The notes: a model not told the origin generated them from the sequence alone. A stretch of 64,000 nucleotides of DNA from Anaerolineae bacterium (GCA_013178295.1 JABLWW010000003.1:62001-126000), one strand, 5' to 3'; positions 1-9,936 are shown, counted from the first letter of the stretch. Made by a program: numbers and translations.

Positions 1-200
1 AAGGTATATAGCATATTGGCAGGTGTTTCTGATGCCATCACCAGCCAGCGCGCCAGAGCTTGCGGGTTGCAGCGGGGGAACACTCGCTTGAATGGCGCCA
101 GCGCCTGGCTGAGATGATGTACCCAGCGGTCATCGGTGTCGCTGAGGGTGCCATCCACATCAAAACACAGGGCACGGATGCGGGTTGTGTCAAGTGCCAT
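1..200 (-). CDS. HAD-family phosphatase/hydrolase, N-terminal part (cut by window edge)
   Basis: The first 66 residues of a haloacid dehalogenase-superfamily protein can be read on the minus strand, starting at the ATG whose complement is 200-198. Residues about 12-18 give the class-defining motif I, DVDGTLS, whose first Asp is the phosphoryl-accepting nucleophile in this family. A GGAGA ribosome site lies about 9 nt upstream. The cap domain and motifs II-IV lie beyond the left edge, so substrate class cannot be judged. The start is 4 nt after the stop of nothing obvious and 17 nt downstream of the neighbouring peptidase gene, so it is probably the last gene of the same minus-strand operon. 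Confidence 0.75.
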   Translation of the reverse strand, partial: MALDTTRIRALCFDVDGTLSDTDDRWVHHLSQALAPFKRVFPRCNPQALARWLVMASETPANMLYT

Positions 201-216
201 CTGAGCATTGTCTCCG

Positions 217-1596
217 TTATTCCATTGCTGCTAGGACGAGGTCAGCGGTTGTCTGATCGGGCGCTATGATCCATCGGGTTTCCATAGTGTTGATCGAAAT
301 GGAAACATACCCTTGTGATGTGTCTTGCCATGCTGCCAGCTGATCGTTCTTAACAATAGGCGCCGTTTCCCAGCGGTCGGAACCGTATTTTACAAGGGCT
401 TCCCAAAATTCGTGGGCATCATTAGGAGTCTGCCAGATAGAGCGCAGCACGAAAATGACCTTGCCAGTCTCGCTGTTGTGTAAGAGGGTGTACGTATCCC
501 CCTCCCAGCCTGCAGCGGCTTTGCGGGCCGCACCTAATGGCATACGGGCTTGCTCGCGCCATCCATAAGCCAGCACTAAGTAAGTGTACCACTCACCGAG
601 TGCGTTTTGTTCGACGACGCGCCATTTTTTGCCAAGAACTGTGTCCAGTCGCGGGGAAGCAATGTCATCTGGAGTGTCGTCAGGGTACTGGTATGGGTGG
701 AGTATTTGCTCTGTAGATACAGGCGGGCGAGAAAATGCCTGGTCAATGGCGGCTTGTCCTTGTTGGTCAAACAGGGTCGCGGCGAACTCCATTCCCTCGC
801 GGTAGGGAAACAACAAATCTTTTTGCAAGAACAGGGGCGCAGAATCGAAAACTGGACTGTTAAATTCGCTCATAAAGTCCTGTACCTCTTGCCTGTCGGT
901 TCTACTGCCATAACGTGAGAACCAGGATTGGGCGGTTAGAACGGCGTCTCCCTCAATCAGGGCAGTTACTGCGGCACAGTATTCGCCGGCTTTTTCGCAG
1001 TCATTGGCGTTGAGCTTGAGACCTTTTTCCAGGTCGTAATACTGGTCCTGCAGGGCATGGGTGAATTCGTGGGCATAGGTCATGCGTTCCATGCCGCCAA
1101 AAGATTCGCCCTGTACCACATACATTTTCTTAGTTTGCGTATCGTAATAACCGGCTACCTGCTCACTGTATAGCTCAAGTAGCAGATTGTACAGGTCATA
1201 ATCCAGAGGCAAAAGCCCGAGCGTGCTGAGCAGGATGGCGTCGTCGCGGGCTTTCTCATGTGGGTAATCGGCGAAAAAATCTTCCTCAACTTTTTTTCTA
1301 AGCTCTGTGGATGTCAGGACGTTGCGCGGAACGTGGGTTAGTGGCGTCAAGCCGCGAATTTGAATCACCTGCGTTTGGATTGTGTCCATTTGTGCGGCAA
1401 TGTGGGCGGGGAGATTCTCGGGTTCGGCAGGTGTGGGAAGTTGCGAAGGGGGGATAATGGTTGAAGTCGGTTCTGGCGGCGAGGCATGCAAGCGGTTGGC
1501 CGCCAAGAGCAGACTGCCCAGACTGGTGATACAAATCAGCACCAGGCATGCGACAACCGCCAGAGTAAGAAGTGTCAGCAGAACCCTTTTTGTCAT
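217..1596 (-). CDS. Secreted/anchored zinc metallopeptidase-like protein (HEFTH motif)
   Basis: A 459-residue protein with an N-terminal hydrophobic segment (about residues 5-33), a Pro/Ser/Thr-rich linker (38-60) and an HExxH zinc-protease motif, HEFTH, at 176-180. It has no close resemblance to a named peptidase that I can recall. A downstream acidic motif around residue 215 (LIEGDA) could supply the third ligand, as in gluzincin-type enzymes. The protein is probably tethered to the outer face of the membrane. Its start lies 1 nt after the stop of the upstream C39-like/TPR gene, so the two are co-transcribed and probably translationally coupled. Substrate unknown. Confidence 0.7.
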   Translation of the reverse strand: MTKRVLLTLLTLAVVACLVLICITSLGSLLLAANRLHASPPEPTSTIIPPSQLPTPAEPENLPAHIAAQMDTIQTQVIQIRGLTPLTHVPRNVLTSTELRKKVEEDFFADYPHEKARDDAILLSTLGLLPLDYDLYNLLLELYSEQVAGYYDTQTKKMYVVQGESFGGMERMTYAHEFTHALQDQYYDLEKGLKLNANDCEKAGEYCAAVTALIEGDAVLTAQSWFSRYGSRTDRQEVQDFMSEFNSPVFDSAPLFLQKDLLFPYREGMEFAATLFDQQGQAAIDQAFSRPPVSTEQILHPYQYPDDTPDDIASPRLDTVLGKKWRVVEQNALGEWYTYLVLAYGWREQARMPLGAARKAAAGWEGDTYTLLHNSETGKVIFVLRSIWQTPNDAHEFWEALVKYGSDRWETAPIVKNDQLAAWQDTSQGYVSISINTMETRWIIAPDQTTADLVLAAME

Positions 1597-1597
1597 T

Positions 1598-2851
1598 TCA
1601 GTTTGCCTGGATGAATTGTACCGCGTTCAGGGCGTCAATGTAATCTGGAGATACCTCAAGGGCTTTTTGCAAATTTGCCAGTGCCTCGTCCTTTTTGCCA
1701 GCACGGTAAAGCGCCCAGGCGCGCCAGAGCAACGCTTCTTCGGAGTTGGGGGTGATTTTGAGCGCGTATTCGGTCAAGCTGAGCAGGTCTTCGTTGCGCC
1801 CGCTGTGAAAATATGCCATGAATGGGGCAAAGCGGTAACGCAGTATCCGCTGTGGCAATCCGTTTTGACGTGCCTGGTCAAATGCGCTTGCGGCTTCGCC
1901 GTAGCGCTGAAAATATGTCAACGCACTGCCAAGATTGAACCAGGCGATGGCGTCATTCGGATTGATGTTTATCTCACGGCGAGCGCGCTGCATGGCGTTG
2001 ATATAGTTGTCTTCCTCATCCCAGTCGGCAACCAGCAATGTGCGTACGATGTCAGCTTTTTGCGGGGGGTAGATGAGCATATACAAGTAGTTGAAGGATT
2101 GCCAGTTTTGTCGCAGCTGGTCATAGCGGATGGTCTTATCTGCGGTGGTAAAGGAATCCTGAGCGGTAAAAGTTTGCGTGTAGTCATTATAGGCTGTAAG
2201 AAGAAGGTAATGCCCTGCCCAGAGATCATCTCCAAACCAAAAAGGTTCCTCGAGGTGGTACCCTTCCTCTACAATAACAGGTATCTGGTTAGCGATGAGG
2301 CTGCGCAAAAGGTTGATGTCCCCGGCGACACGATAGCGGATATGATAGCCAGGTACGTTTTGCGCTACATACGCGGCAAGTTCGTCTATGTTGACATTGC
2401 GGTCAGCGCGGGTTGGTTTTACCTTGTCAGCGATATCAAATTGGTTTCCCTGCCACCCATAGAAGTGTAGATACATGGCAAGCGTGGCAGGACCACAGTT
2501 GTTCCAGTCTTGGGCTTCGTACTGAGGGGATGGCAGATTCACGACAGCGGGCAGCGCCGTGGGGGATGGAGACGGGGTGAAGGCGGGGGGTGCTGTGCCC
2601 GGCGTAGTGGTAGGGTGCAGGACGTATGCGGTGGCGGTTGTTGTTGGGAGAGGGACGGCGAAATCAGTTGCTGTTATGACGTCTGGTGCGGACGGTGTGG
2701 GCACGCTGCCAGCCGGGTGTAGCAGAAGACGTACAAATGTGGAAGCGGCTTCCAAACGCCAGGGGAGCGATGTCGCCATGCGCGGCAACATCACAACCAG
2801 CAATACCGGGAGGGCGATCAAAATACATAGAAACAAGGCTTTTCTGGTCAT
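1598..2851 (-). CDS. Extracytoplasmic C39-like peptidase domain joined to TPR repeats
   Basis: A 417-residue protein. Residues about 5-25 form a signal/anchor helix, followed by a Pro/Thr-rich linker to about residue 108. A papain-like peptidase_C39_2 domain follows, with the Cys motif DWNNCGPATLAM (about 114-125) and a downstream His in GHYLLLTAY (about 212-220). The last 150 residues contain tetratricopeptide repeats (NPNDAIAWFNLGSAL, SEEALLWRAWALYRAG, DYIDALNAV). This arrangement, which recurs in Chloroflexota, points to a cell-surface cysteine peptidase or peptidase-like binding protein. No strong ribosome site precedes the ATG. It is the first gene of a minus-strand operon with the HEFTH peptidase and the HAD protein. 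Confidence 0.75.
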   Translation of the reverse strand: MTRKALFLCILIALPVLLVVMLPRMATSLPWRLEAASTFVRLLLHPAGSVPTPSAPDVITATDFAVPLPTTTATAYVLHPTTTPGTAPPAFTPSPSPTALPAVVNLPSPQYEAQDWNNCGPATLAMYLHFYGWQGNQFDIADKVKPTRADRNVNIDELAAYVAQNVPGYHIRYRVAGDINLLRSLIANQIPVIVEEGYHLEEPFWFGDDLWAGHYLLLTAYNDYTQTFTAQDSFTTADKTIRYDQLRQNWQSFNYLYMLIYPPQKADIVRTLLVADWDEEDNYINAMQRARREININPNDAIAWFNLGSALTYFQRYGEAASAFDQARQNGLPQRILRYRFAPFMAYFHSGRNEDLLSLTEYALKITPNSEEALLWRAWALYRAGKKDEALANLQKALEVSPDYIDALNAVQFIQAN

Positions 2852-2920
2852 GTGTTGTTGCCTGGGCGCATGACCGCCGTGGCAGGAGGAGATTATACCA
2901 CTGCGGGTTTTGGGTTTTGC

Positions 2921-2950
2921 TTGCCAGAATTGACAGGGGTGGGGTATAAT
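2921..2950 (+). promoter_or_regulatory. Promoter of tRNA-Pro
   Basis: TTGCCA (2921-2926), an 18-nt spacer and TATAAT (2945-2950) place transcription start just before the mature tRNA 5' end at 2961. The match to a housekeeping sigma promoter is visible directly. Confidence 0.6.
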
Positions 2951-2960
2951 GAGCGCTGTT

Positions 2961-3035
2961 CGGGGCGTGGCTCAGTCCGGATAGAGTGCACGGTTCGGGT
3001 CCGTGAGGTCGGCGGTTCAAATCCGCCCGCCCCGA
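2961..3035 (+). tRNA. tRNA-Pro(CGG)
   Basis: The cloverleaf can be folded by eye. The acceptor stem is CGGGGCG (2961-2967) with CGCCCCG (3028-3034) and discriminator A at 3035. The D stem is 2970-2973 with 2984-2987. The anticodon stem is CACGG with CCGTG around loop TTCGGGT, giving anticodon CGG at 2996-2998. The T stem is GGCGG with CCGCC around TTCAAAT. CCA is not encoded. A T-run (3037-3040) follows. The gene is plus strand and converges on the alpha-2-macroglobulin gene, whose stop lies only 4 nt beyond the tRNA. Confidence 0.95.
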
Positions 3036-3039
3036 CTTT

Positions 3040-6000
3040 TTACTCCACAATGACCACATCGCTGCTGCTGCGCCCAAAGACCTCCGGGGTGTACATTTCT
3101 TCGGCTTTGGCAGGCGGGACGATAAACCTGCCGGGGGTTGTGGCGCGGGCAAGATAGGTGTATTGGTAAACGCCATCCCACAATAGCGGGGTGAAAGCCT
3201 CGGCGCGCTCGTCACGCAGGTTCTGGTGATCAAACCACGGCCTCCACCACCACCAGCCCGATTGATAATCGGAGCTGTTAGGGTCTTGCGGGATGCTGCC
3301 AGAGACAGCCAGAAGCGGGTTGACAATTTCCAGCCCGGCGGGGATGGGGTCGGCAAGTGCCACATGATAACGACGGTTGTCTGCTACCATCTGTATGCGG
3401 ACGCGCACACGGGCACCAGCGCGGATATGCCAAATACCGTTTTCATCCAGCTGCACATCTTGGGGGGCATCCACGGCTTCATAGGTGCGCTGGACGACAA
3501 AACCCATGTCGAGAGCATCCATTTTGAGTGAGGTGGGCGCATAACGTAATCCCAAACGATAATACAGCCTGCCAGCGCCCTCCTTACTAAGAATGAGGTG
3601 GGTGACACCATCGGCAGGCATATTTTCAAGCAGATAAGACATTGGAATATCTGTTTGGTGCCTTTCGGTTGTTCTGCCGCGGTAGGCGTGGTCGCCAGCG
3701 TATGAATCGCCCAGCCAGATACGGGCAACAAAGTCGGGCGTTTGCGCTTCGTAGGTGTTGAAATACTTATCCAGCGCCAGAAGGACGAAGACATTTTCCT
3801 GTGTGTTCCCCCAGCGTCCGCGGGTGCGGTGTGCCAGCAAGCCGTTAACCAGTTTGGGTATCAAATCGCTGTTAGGGTTATCGCTCATTAGAGCGTTGAG
3901 CAGGATGGCGTCTGTGCGGCGGTCTGAACTGAGGAGCAGGTAATTTTGCTCATCATATTCAGTAACAAAGTTGGCTGAGGCAGCGGTTTCCACGACGCGG
4001 TTTGCCACATGACGACGGATCGCATTCAGGTCTGAACTGGCTTCTGGGTAGTTTTCTAGCACAACCCAGAGCCAGCCGACTGCATCGAGCCGCAGGTTTT
4101 CCAGCCCGGCTTCGTTTAGCAGCAGTTGCGCTTTTTGCGGGTCAGAGTCGTTCATCAACTGGCGTACATACAGCGTATAGGCGGAAAGCGTCCAGCGGGT
4201 TTGCTTGCTGTACCAGTATGGATAGTAATCTTCAATATGGCGCAGGTAGTTGAGCAGAGACGTTTTCATTTCCTGTGGAACCTGAAAGCCTTTTTGCTCA
4301 GCGCGCTGGAGGGCATGCGCGACGTGAATGGTATGGAAGGGTATCGATTCCTGACCACGCCGCCAGTAGGGGATTCCGCCATCCTGGTTCTGCATACTCT
4401 GTAAGCGGTTCACGTCACGCTGGACGGCGTCTTCCATTTCTTGGGGGGAGGGTAGCCCTTCGGCTTTGAAGGCGGTGAGCACGTCGCGCAACGCGGCAAT
4501 TGCCAGGATGCGCGAAGCAAGCTGCTCAGAACACTCGTAGGGGTAAGCTACCAGGTAGAGGACGGCATCGGTGAGCGCCTGGAGAGCGGTGGACGAGGTG
4601 GTGATTTCCAACCCTCCGTATTGGGGAAAGATATCATTCATGGCGGCGATAGGCTGGGAGATGGCGCCTTGATCCACCGTGCCGTAAGTGGCAAAGGCTT
4701 CTGTGGTGGCGGGGGTGTAAACGGGCAGTTCGATCATGGCAGCATCGGCATAACTGCCCGAGGCGGCAGCTACCTGAAAACGTGCCGTACCCGCCATCTG
4801 GGCGGCGGCGGGGAAGCGGACTTCAACACGGTCGCGGGCTGGGACGGTAACTCGCAGACCGCGGCTGCCGGTTAGATCAAGGTTGCTGGCGCGCAGGGCA
4901 ACATCTACATTAAGTGGGGCATCGGTTTGGTTTTGCAACACAACTGGCAGTTCAAACTGGTCGCCAAAGTTGAGGAAGCGCGGGGCGGATGGGCGCACCA
5001 TCAACGGCAAACGGGCGGTGATGGTTGATTCGCCGATGCCAAACTGACGGGCATCATCCACTGCCACCGCCATGATGCGGTAACGGGTGAGATTGTCTGG
5101 TAATTTGATCGGCACATTTGCCAGACCGCTGGCATCGGTGTGGATGACCGGCGCAAATGCTGCCAGGGGATTGAAGTCAAAACGTACACGGATGGGCGTA
5201 GTTGGTGAAGGGGGAGTGCTTTCTGCCATGCCAGCCATATCCATTGGAGCGGCGGGCATCATCATGGGCATTGCAGTACCCATTGCGTATCTTTCCTGCG
5301 CTTCTACTTCCTGCTTTGCTCTGACTGCCTCAATAAGCGCCTGAGGGTCTATCAGAAGGATGCTGGAACGGCCATATAGGCTGGTAACGTCTGCTGGGCG
5401 GGGGGCGTAAAAGATGCTGATAGGGTCTGATAGTGCATAATTGCTGAGCGCAAGGATGGCTTCATCAACGACCACCACGGCAATTTCGGCGTTTGCAACG
5501 GGTTTTCCGGAGGCATCTTTCAGCAGGGCGCGCACGCTGGTTTCTCCGCCAGGTTCCAGTTCAGACTGCGCTGGTGTAATTTCCAGACTGAGAGTGCGCT
5601 GGCGGGGCGGGATGTTGAGCGTCAAAGACCCTGAGGCGTAGGCGGGGCGCAGGGGTGCATCCTTGATCACTTCGCCCTTGTCATCAGTTCGCGGGGCAGC
5701 GCCAGTCAAATCCACCTGAATATTCAGGTTGGGGATGTGTTTGTCTTCGATTGGGATATCCAGCGTGGTGGATTCCTGGTCAATGCGGAAGTGTTTGGTA
5801 TACACAATTCCGCTGCGGCTGACGGTGAGCAGACCTTCAGCAGGAGTGAAAGGCGACTGAACAAGAATATGCGCCACATCTCCGGGTTTGTAATTTTCTT
5901 GATCAGGTATTAGAGTAACAGACTCCATTTCCACCTTGCGGCTTGGGGGCTGTTCTCCTCCGCTCACCCAGCGGGTAATCTGGCTCTGATTTTTGCGCCC

Positions 6001-9000
6001 TTGCAGATCGGTTACAACCGCGCTGATGCGGTATCTGCCGCCTTTGAGGGTCTCAAAGATGCAGGAGACGGGTTCTTGATCCGACCCTTTCTTGCAAGTC
6101 TGAATGTCCGTTTCGATTTCTTTCCAACTTCCATCTTGATATTTCCACTGTAAAAGGGCGGAACGGATTTCCACCGGGCGGTCTGATACTGGTTTGCCAT
6201 CTATGTCGGTTACGATGAAATCAACTTCCAGTGGATCACCGCGACTGACAAAATACCGTTCACTACGCAGCCCAATATAAAGGTCTGCAGGGTGCACCAA
6301 AAGAGAGGTGGTTGCTGTCCATGCCTGACGGTTGACGTCCATAACGGTGGCTTCAGCGGAAATGCTCAAAGGTCTGGGTTGTATGATTTTGTTGAAATCA
6401 AGACGCAGATAATGTGCACCGCTAGCATCTGTGCGCCCGGTGAAAGTTTCTGTTGTGGTTTCGGAAGAATCAATTTCGCTCACCCACCAGGGAGACCAGT
6501 ACCCAAATGTAAAATCGGGCCATCCAGGGGGTTGATAATTTCCTGGGGAGCTGGTTACCTCCCAGGTGACTTCAGCATCCGGTAGTGGTCCCCCAGCATA
6601 GTATTTGGCTTCTACAACAGTAATAGCATAATCCCCGGCAAAATATGGTGGATTGGTCTCGTTGCGGGCAGTGACTTCGAACTCCGGACGGCGGAATTCC
6701 TGTATTTGGAAGGTGTGGATATATTCCAATCCATTCAGCATTTCACTGCCGCCCATTGCTTGCATGTATATCTGGCTGTTACCTAGATTGACCTGCTCAG
6801 GGATGGTGAAAGCGAAATCAAACCCGCCAAAGGCGTTGATCTGGGTTTCCCCGCTGCCCAGTTCGTTGCCCTGTGATTCGATGATTTTGTAGTAAATCGT
6901 TGTTGCCTCATTGCCCTTCCAGCTTACATCTCCATCCTGTTTGCCGCCAATGCGCCGCAGCCATCCCTTGACGTGAATTTCCTCACCGGGTTTATACATC
7001 TGACGGTCATCAAACACATACCAGCGCAGCTCGTCTATCACAGGTCTGGAAGACCAGTTATCATTTCCCCAAAGATATGTGGAACGCGGCAGTAGGGCAA
7101 CATCTTTCCCTTTTCTAGCAATCAAATACTCAGTGTTATCCGGGATGGCAAAACGGGCGATTCCGTCTTTGTTGGTCATATAAGCTTTGTCGGCTTTTCC
7201 AGCCTGAACGATTACATCGGAAAGCGGGGAGCCGTCTTTGAGAGCGGTTGTCCAGACAACCATCTGGCTGTGGTCATTGAATGCGTCCAGGGCAATCTGT
7301 GTTACCTGCACCCAGGTGTAAACTGTCTGCCACGAAGGATATTGTTGAAACAGGAAGGATTCGGGTGGCTCAACGACGACAATGAATTGCCCATAACCAT
7401 CGTTCACCACCTCGCTGAGGTCAATATCCACCTGATAGAGCGTGTCGTCAGGGGCGTCGAGGCGGAGGGTTTTCTCTAATATCAATTTGCCGGGCAGTGT
7501 GAGCTTTTCTTCTGTGCGGCGGTAATTTTGCAGATAGTTTTTGAAATCAGACCAGTTCTCTGGCTGAACAGAGTAAATCTTTAGTTTGAGCCTGTTATAG
7601 TTGATCGTATAGACAGAAAATACCGGTTTGCTAGAGGCCGGGTCAAGGGTGACAAAGCTTTGCTCAGGTCCAACCAGGGCTGGTTCAGCTGACCCGACAC
7701 GAAAACTCAGACGCTTATCTTCCGCCATTGTCTGCCCAAAAACATCACGTATGTTTTTGTTGACGATCACTGTGTAGGTTGTCTTACCACGTGTTGACCC
7801 CTGAATGTTGATAGTGTTACCGTAAACGGTGAAGGTCGCATCAGAGATCTCCGGTTTGATGCTTAGCAGGCTGTCTTTGAACACATTGGCATCAATGGGG
7901 TTATTAAACTCAATGTAAAATGGGGTGAGCGGGGGGCAGTTATCCCCATACCACGAGCAGCCGTGTTGAACCACACTCAGGGGTGCATAAGTCTGAAAGG
8001 AGAAGGTTTGTTCTTCCTGTGTTGTTAATGGCCCCTCGGCTGAGGGAGTTCCAGCAGGGATGACAACATCAATCTGGCTGTTGGCGGGCAAAAGCTCTTT
8101 GGCTTTGAAAGCCAACCAGCGCCCCTCTAGGGCCCGCTTTACCAGAGCAGAAACCTGCTTATCTGCCTGTATTTCAGTCTCGCTAGCCGGACGGATGCCC
8201 ACCGGCTGTCCTGAAGCCGTTACACTAAGCCGCTGCAAGATGCTTTCTGGGTTGATTCTTTGGTCAAATTCAATGAAGAACACGGGATCGCGTGGCTGGG
8301 ACTGGTTGTTTGGGTGTGAGACGGCAATTTTAGGCGGCGGTGTTGTAAATTCCCAAGAGACTGTTTTTTGCAATGTGCCGCCTATGACAGATTTTGTGCC
8401 TGCCGGTACACTGACCAGAAACTTTGTCGCTTTTGGCAAACGGTCAATTGACTCCGAATCGTATTCAAAGGTAAGGGTTTTTGTGCCCAGCCAGCGCCAG
8501 GTTCCGGGCAAGGAAGGGCTGATTTGTACAGGCACATCTTTTTCTGCCAGGTTGGCAAGCGTTGCGATGGATATCATCGGCTGATTGAAAGTAACGCTAA
8601 TGAATGGCGCAATGCTGATTTCACCTTCGGGCGCATAGCGTACAACCTGCAAGGGCTCGGCAACAGTTTGCGAAGGGGTGGCAGATGGAGCTGGCGGGGG
8701 GAAAGGCTCGTTGATTGTGTCGCCTGTGCGTGGTGGGGGAATTGGCTCGGTGGGAAGCCTGAATTCAACGCGATCCTCGGCCTCTACTTCGATCTCCGGC
8801 AGCCGGGATAGTAGTGCTTGGATTTCATCTTCTGATAGCGGGATCCCGCTAGCGGCGGGCAACGAAGTTATCTCTTGGGGCTGTGGCTTTCCTTCGCTCA
8901 ACTGAACGGGTTGCGGGGTTTCCTGTATTTCCATGGTGCTTATTTCTCCATCTTGTACTGTGGCTGTTGTCCCAACCTCAACGGTGGCAGTAGGGGTAGG

Positions 9001-9114
9001 GTTGGGTTGTAGCCAGTTGCATGTTGTGAGAATGAAAACGCTAAGTGCTAACAGAGTTATCGGAAAAGCTTTGGATAGTGTGACACAGTGCCAAAAGTGA
9101 GAAGATTTTTTCAT
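3040..9114 (-). CDS. Bacterial alpha-2-macroglobulin (thioester protease inhibitor), lipoprotein-like
   Basis: A 2,024-residue protein. Although the frame is open further upstream, the start is placed at 9114: MKKSSHF opens a typical signal peptide ending at a lipobox-like LTTC, and a GAGG ribosome site lies about 9 nt upstream. The chain has a Pro/Thr-rich linker, many beta-sandwich macroglobulin (MG) domains and an Ala/Met/Pro-rich bait-like stretch before the MG7/ANA domains. The thioester motif is CSEQ (Cys1528-Gln1531), within YPYECSEQLASR, so the covalent-trap chemistry should be intact. Family members of this type inhibit proteases at the envelope by trapping them. The usual partner pbpC is not next to it. 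The 3' end abuts the convergent tRNA-Pro. Confidence 0.9.
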   Translation of the reverse strand: MKKSSHFWHCVTLSKAFPITLLALSVFILTTCNWLQPNPTPTATVEVGTTATVQDGEISTMEIQETPQPVQLSEGKPQPQEITSLPAASGIPLSEDEIQALLSRLPEIEVEAEDRVEFRLPTEPIPPPRTGDTINEPFPPPAPSATPSQTVAEPLQVVRYAPEGEISIAPFISVTFNQPMISIATLANLAEKDVPVQISPSLPGTWRWLGTKTLTFEYDSESIDRLPKATKFLVSVPAGTKSVIGGTLQKTVSWEFTTPPPKIAVSHPNNQSQPRDPVFFIEFDQRINPESILQRLSVTASGQPVGIRPASETEIQADKQVSALVKRALEGRWLAFKAKELLPANSQIDVVIPAGTPSAEGPLTTQEEQTFSFQTYAPLSVVQHGCSWYGDNCPPLTPFYIEFNNPIDANVFKDSLLSIKPEISDATFTVYGNTINIQGSTRGKTTYTVIVNKNIRDVFGQTMAEDKRLSFRVGSAEPALVGPEQSFVTLDPASSKPVFSVYTINYNRLKLKIYSVQPENWSDFKNYLQNYRRTEEKLTLPGKLILEKTLRLDAPDDTLYQVDIDLSEVVNDGYGQFIVVVEPPESFLFQQYPSWQTVYTWVQVTQIALDAFNDHSQMVVWTTALKDGSPLSDVIVQAGKADKAYMTNKDGIARFAIPDNTEYLIARKGKDVALLPRSTYLWGNDNWSSRPVIDELRWYVFDDRQMYKPGEEIHVKGWLRRIGGKQDGDVSWKGNEATTIYYKIIESQGNELGSGETQINAFGGFDFAFTIPEQVNLGNSQIYMQAMGGSEMLNGLEYIHTFQIQEFRRPEFEVTARNETNPPYFAGDYAITVVEAKYYAGGPLPDAEVTWEVTSSPGNYQPPGWPDFTFGYWSPWWVSEIDSSETTTETFTGRTDASGAHYLRLDFNKIIQPRPLSISAEATVMDVNRQAWTATTSLLVHPADLYIGLRSERYFVSRGDPLEVDFIVTDIDGKPVSDRPVEIRSALLQWKYQDGSWKEIETDIQTCKKGSDQEPVSCIFETLKGGRYRISAVVTDLQGRKNQSQITRWVSGGEQPPSRKVEMESVTLIPDQENYKPGDVAHILVQSPFTPAEGLLTVSRSGIVYTKHFRIDQESTTLDIPIEDKHIPNLNIQVDLTGAAPRTDDKGEVIKDAPLRPAYASGSLTLNIPPRQRTLSLEITPAQSELEPGGETSVRALLKDASGKPVANAEIAVVVVDEAILALSNYALSDPISIFYAPRPADVTSLYGRSSILLIDPQALIEAVRAKQEVEAQERYAMGTAMPMMMPAAPMDMAGMAESTPPSPTTPIRVRFDFNPLAAFAPVIHTDASGLANVPIKLPDNLTRYRIMAVAVDDARQFGIGESTITARLPLMVRPSAPRFLNFGDQFELPVVLQNQTDAPLNVDVALRASNLDLTGSRGLRVTVPARDRVEVRFPAAAQMAGTARFQVAAASGSYADAAMIELPVYTPATTEAFATYGTVDQGAISQPIAAMNDIFPQYGGLEITTSSTALQALTDAVLYLVAYPYECSEQLASRILAIAALRDVLTAFKAEGLPSPQEMEDAVQRDVNRLQSMQNQDGGIPYWRRGQESIPFHTIHVAHALQRAEQKGFQVPQEMKTSLLNYLRHIEDYYPYWYSKQTRWTLSAYTLYVRQLMNDSDPQKAQLLLNEAGLENLRLDAVGWLWVVLENYPEASSDLNAIRRHVANRVVETAASANFVTEYDEQNYLLLSSDRRTDAILLNALMSDNPNSDLIPKLVNGLLAHRTRGRWGNTQENVFVLLALDKYFNTYEAQTPDFVARIWLGDSYAGDHAYRGRTTERHQTDIPMSYLLENMPADGVTHLILSKEGAGRLYYRLGLRYAPTSLKMDALDMGFVVQRTYEAVDAPQDVQLDENGIWHIRAGARVRVRIQMVADNRRYHVALADPIPAGLEIVNPLLAVSGSIPQDPNSSDYQSGWWWWRPWFDHQNLRDERAEAFTPLLWDGVYQYTYLARATTPGRFIVPPAKAEEMYTPEVFGRSSSDVVIVE

Positions 9115-9202
9115 GGCTGCCGACCTCGCTCTATAAAGATATTGTATGCTAAATGAGAGACGATGCAAGTGGATAATACGTTCCCGAATGATGCGGAAAA
9201 AT

Positions 9203-9211
9203 TGGTATAAT
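9203..9211 (+). promoter_or_regulatory. Extended -10 promoter of the class II aldolase gene
   Basis: TGG-TATAAT (9203-9211) is an extended -10 element. No convincing -35 box is seen at the right distance. It lies 41 nt before the ATG at 9252, in the divergent gap with the alpha-2-macroglobulin gene. Confidence 0.45.
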
Positions 9212-9251
9212 GACGGTGTTATTGAGCCTGTGCTGAAGGTCAAAAAAACAC

Positions 9252-9911
9252 ATGTTGCTACAAACCTTACGAGAACAAATTGTCCAGATTGGTTTGCGAA
9301 TGGTGGAGGATGGTCTGGCGCATGGTGCACAGGGTAACATCAGCGCTCTGGATGTGGAAACAGGGCTGATTGCGATTACGCCGAGCGCGTACCCCTATTA
9401 TTTGCGCAAGGCAGAAGATATCTGTGTCATAGATTTGCAGCGCAACCTGATTGAAGGGAAGTGGAAACCGACCAGTGAGATCGCGCTGCATACGATTTTC
9501 TATCAAAAAAGAAAAGATGTGCGTGCGGTGGTACACAGCCATGCGCCAAACAGCACGGTTTTTGGGGTAATTGGCGAGCAGATACCCGCTGTATTGACCG
9601 AGGCAGCGTTTTACCTGACAGGTTCTGTGCCGGTAGCGCCTTATGCATGTCCGGGTTCCGATGAGGTGGCAGAGGTTACTTATGCGGCGATGGGGGAATG
9701 CGGATCAGCGGCTGTTATGGCACATCATGGTTTGCTCACCGTGGGGGATAATCTGGAGCATGCCTATGAGACTACCCTGGCAGCGGAGATGACGGCGCGT
9801 ATTGTCATTATGGCGCGCTCGATGGGGGCAAAGGAAATACCTCTTGACCCGGTTGAGGGTGCTATTTTTAGAATTATCAGAGAATATGGTCTGGCAACGC
9901 GCACGCGCTGA
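9252..9911 (+). CDS. Class II aldolase/adducin-family protein (sugar-phosphate aldolase type)
   Basis: A 219-residue protein matching the fuculose-1-phosphate aldolase/ribulose-5-phosphate epimerase family in length and motifs. The phosphate-binding GNIS loop is at 28-31. The acidic catalytic residue is in TSE (Glu76). Zinc ligands are His95 and His97 in HSH, and a third His is in the HHG motif at about 158-160. Such enzymes cleave or isomerise ketose phosphates or related 3-hydroxy acids via a zinc enediolate. It faces the Mch1 gene tail to tail across a 25-nt gap, and is the first gene of the catabolic part of the window. The exact substrate cannot be assigned. Confidence 0.85.
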   Translation: MLLQTLREQIVQIGLRMVEDGLAHGAQGNISALDVETGLIAITPSAYPYYLRKAEDICVIDLQRNLIEGKWKPTSEIALHTIFYQKRKDVRAVVHSHAPNSTVFGVIGEQIPAVLTEAAFYLTGSVPVAPYACPGSDEVAEVTYAAMGECGSAAVMAHHGLLTVGDNLEHAYETTLAAEMTARIVIMARSMGAKEIPLDPVEGAIFRIIREYGLATRTR

Positions 9912-9936
9912 CGCCGATGCCTAACAAGGCGTAAAG

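Noticed and set aside
1382-2470. Long plus-strand open frame (362 codons) opposite the two peptidase genes
   Set aside because: It spans the junction of two well-supported minus-strand genes, has no ribosome site, and its translation has no domain-like composition. It is the shadow of the coding strand.
2930-2950. TTGACA at 2930-2935 as the -35 box of the tRNA promoter
   Set aside because: It is only 9 nt from TATAAT. TTGCCA at 2921-2926 with an 18-nt spacer fits.
9115-9330. Upstream extension of the alpha-2-macroglobulin frame by 72 codons
   Set aside because: The extension lacks a signal peptide at its own N-terminus, overlaps the divergent aldolase gene, and the internal Met at 9114 begins a textbook lipoprotein signal with a ribosome site.
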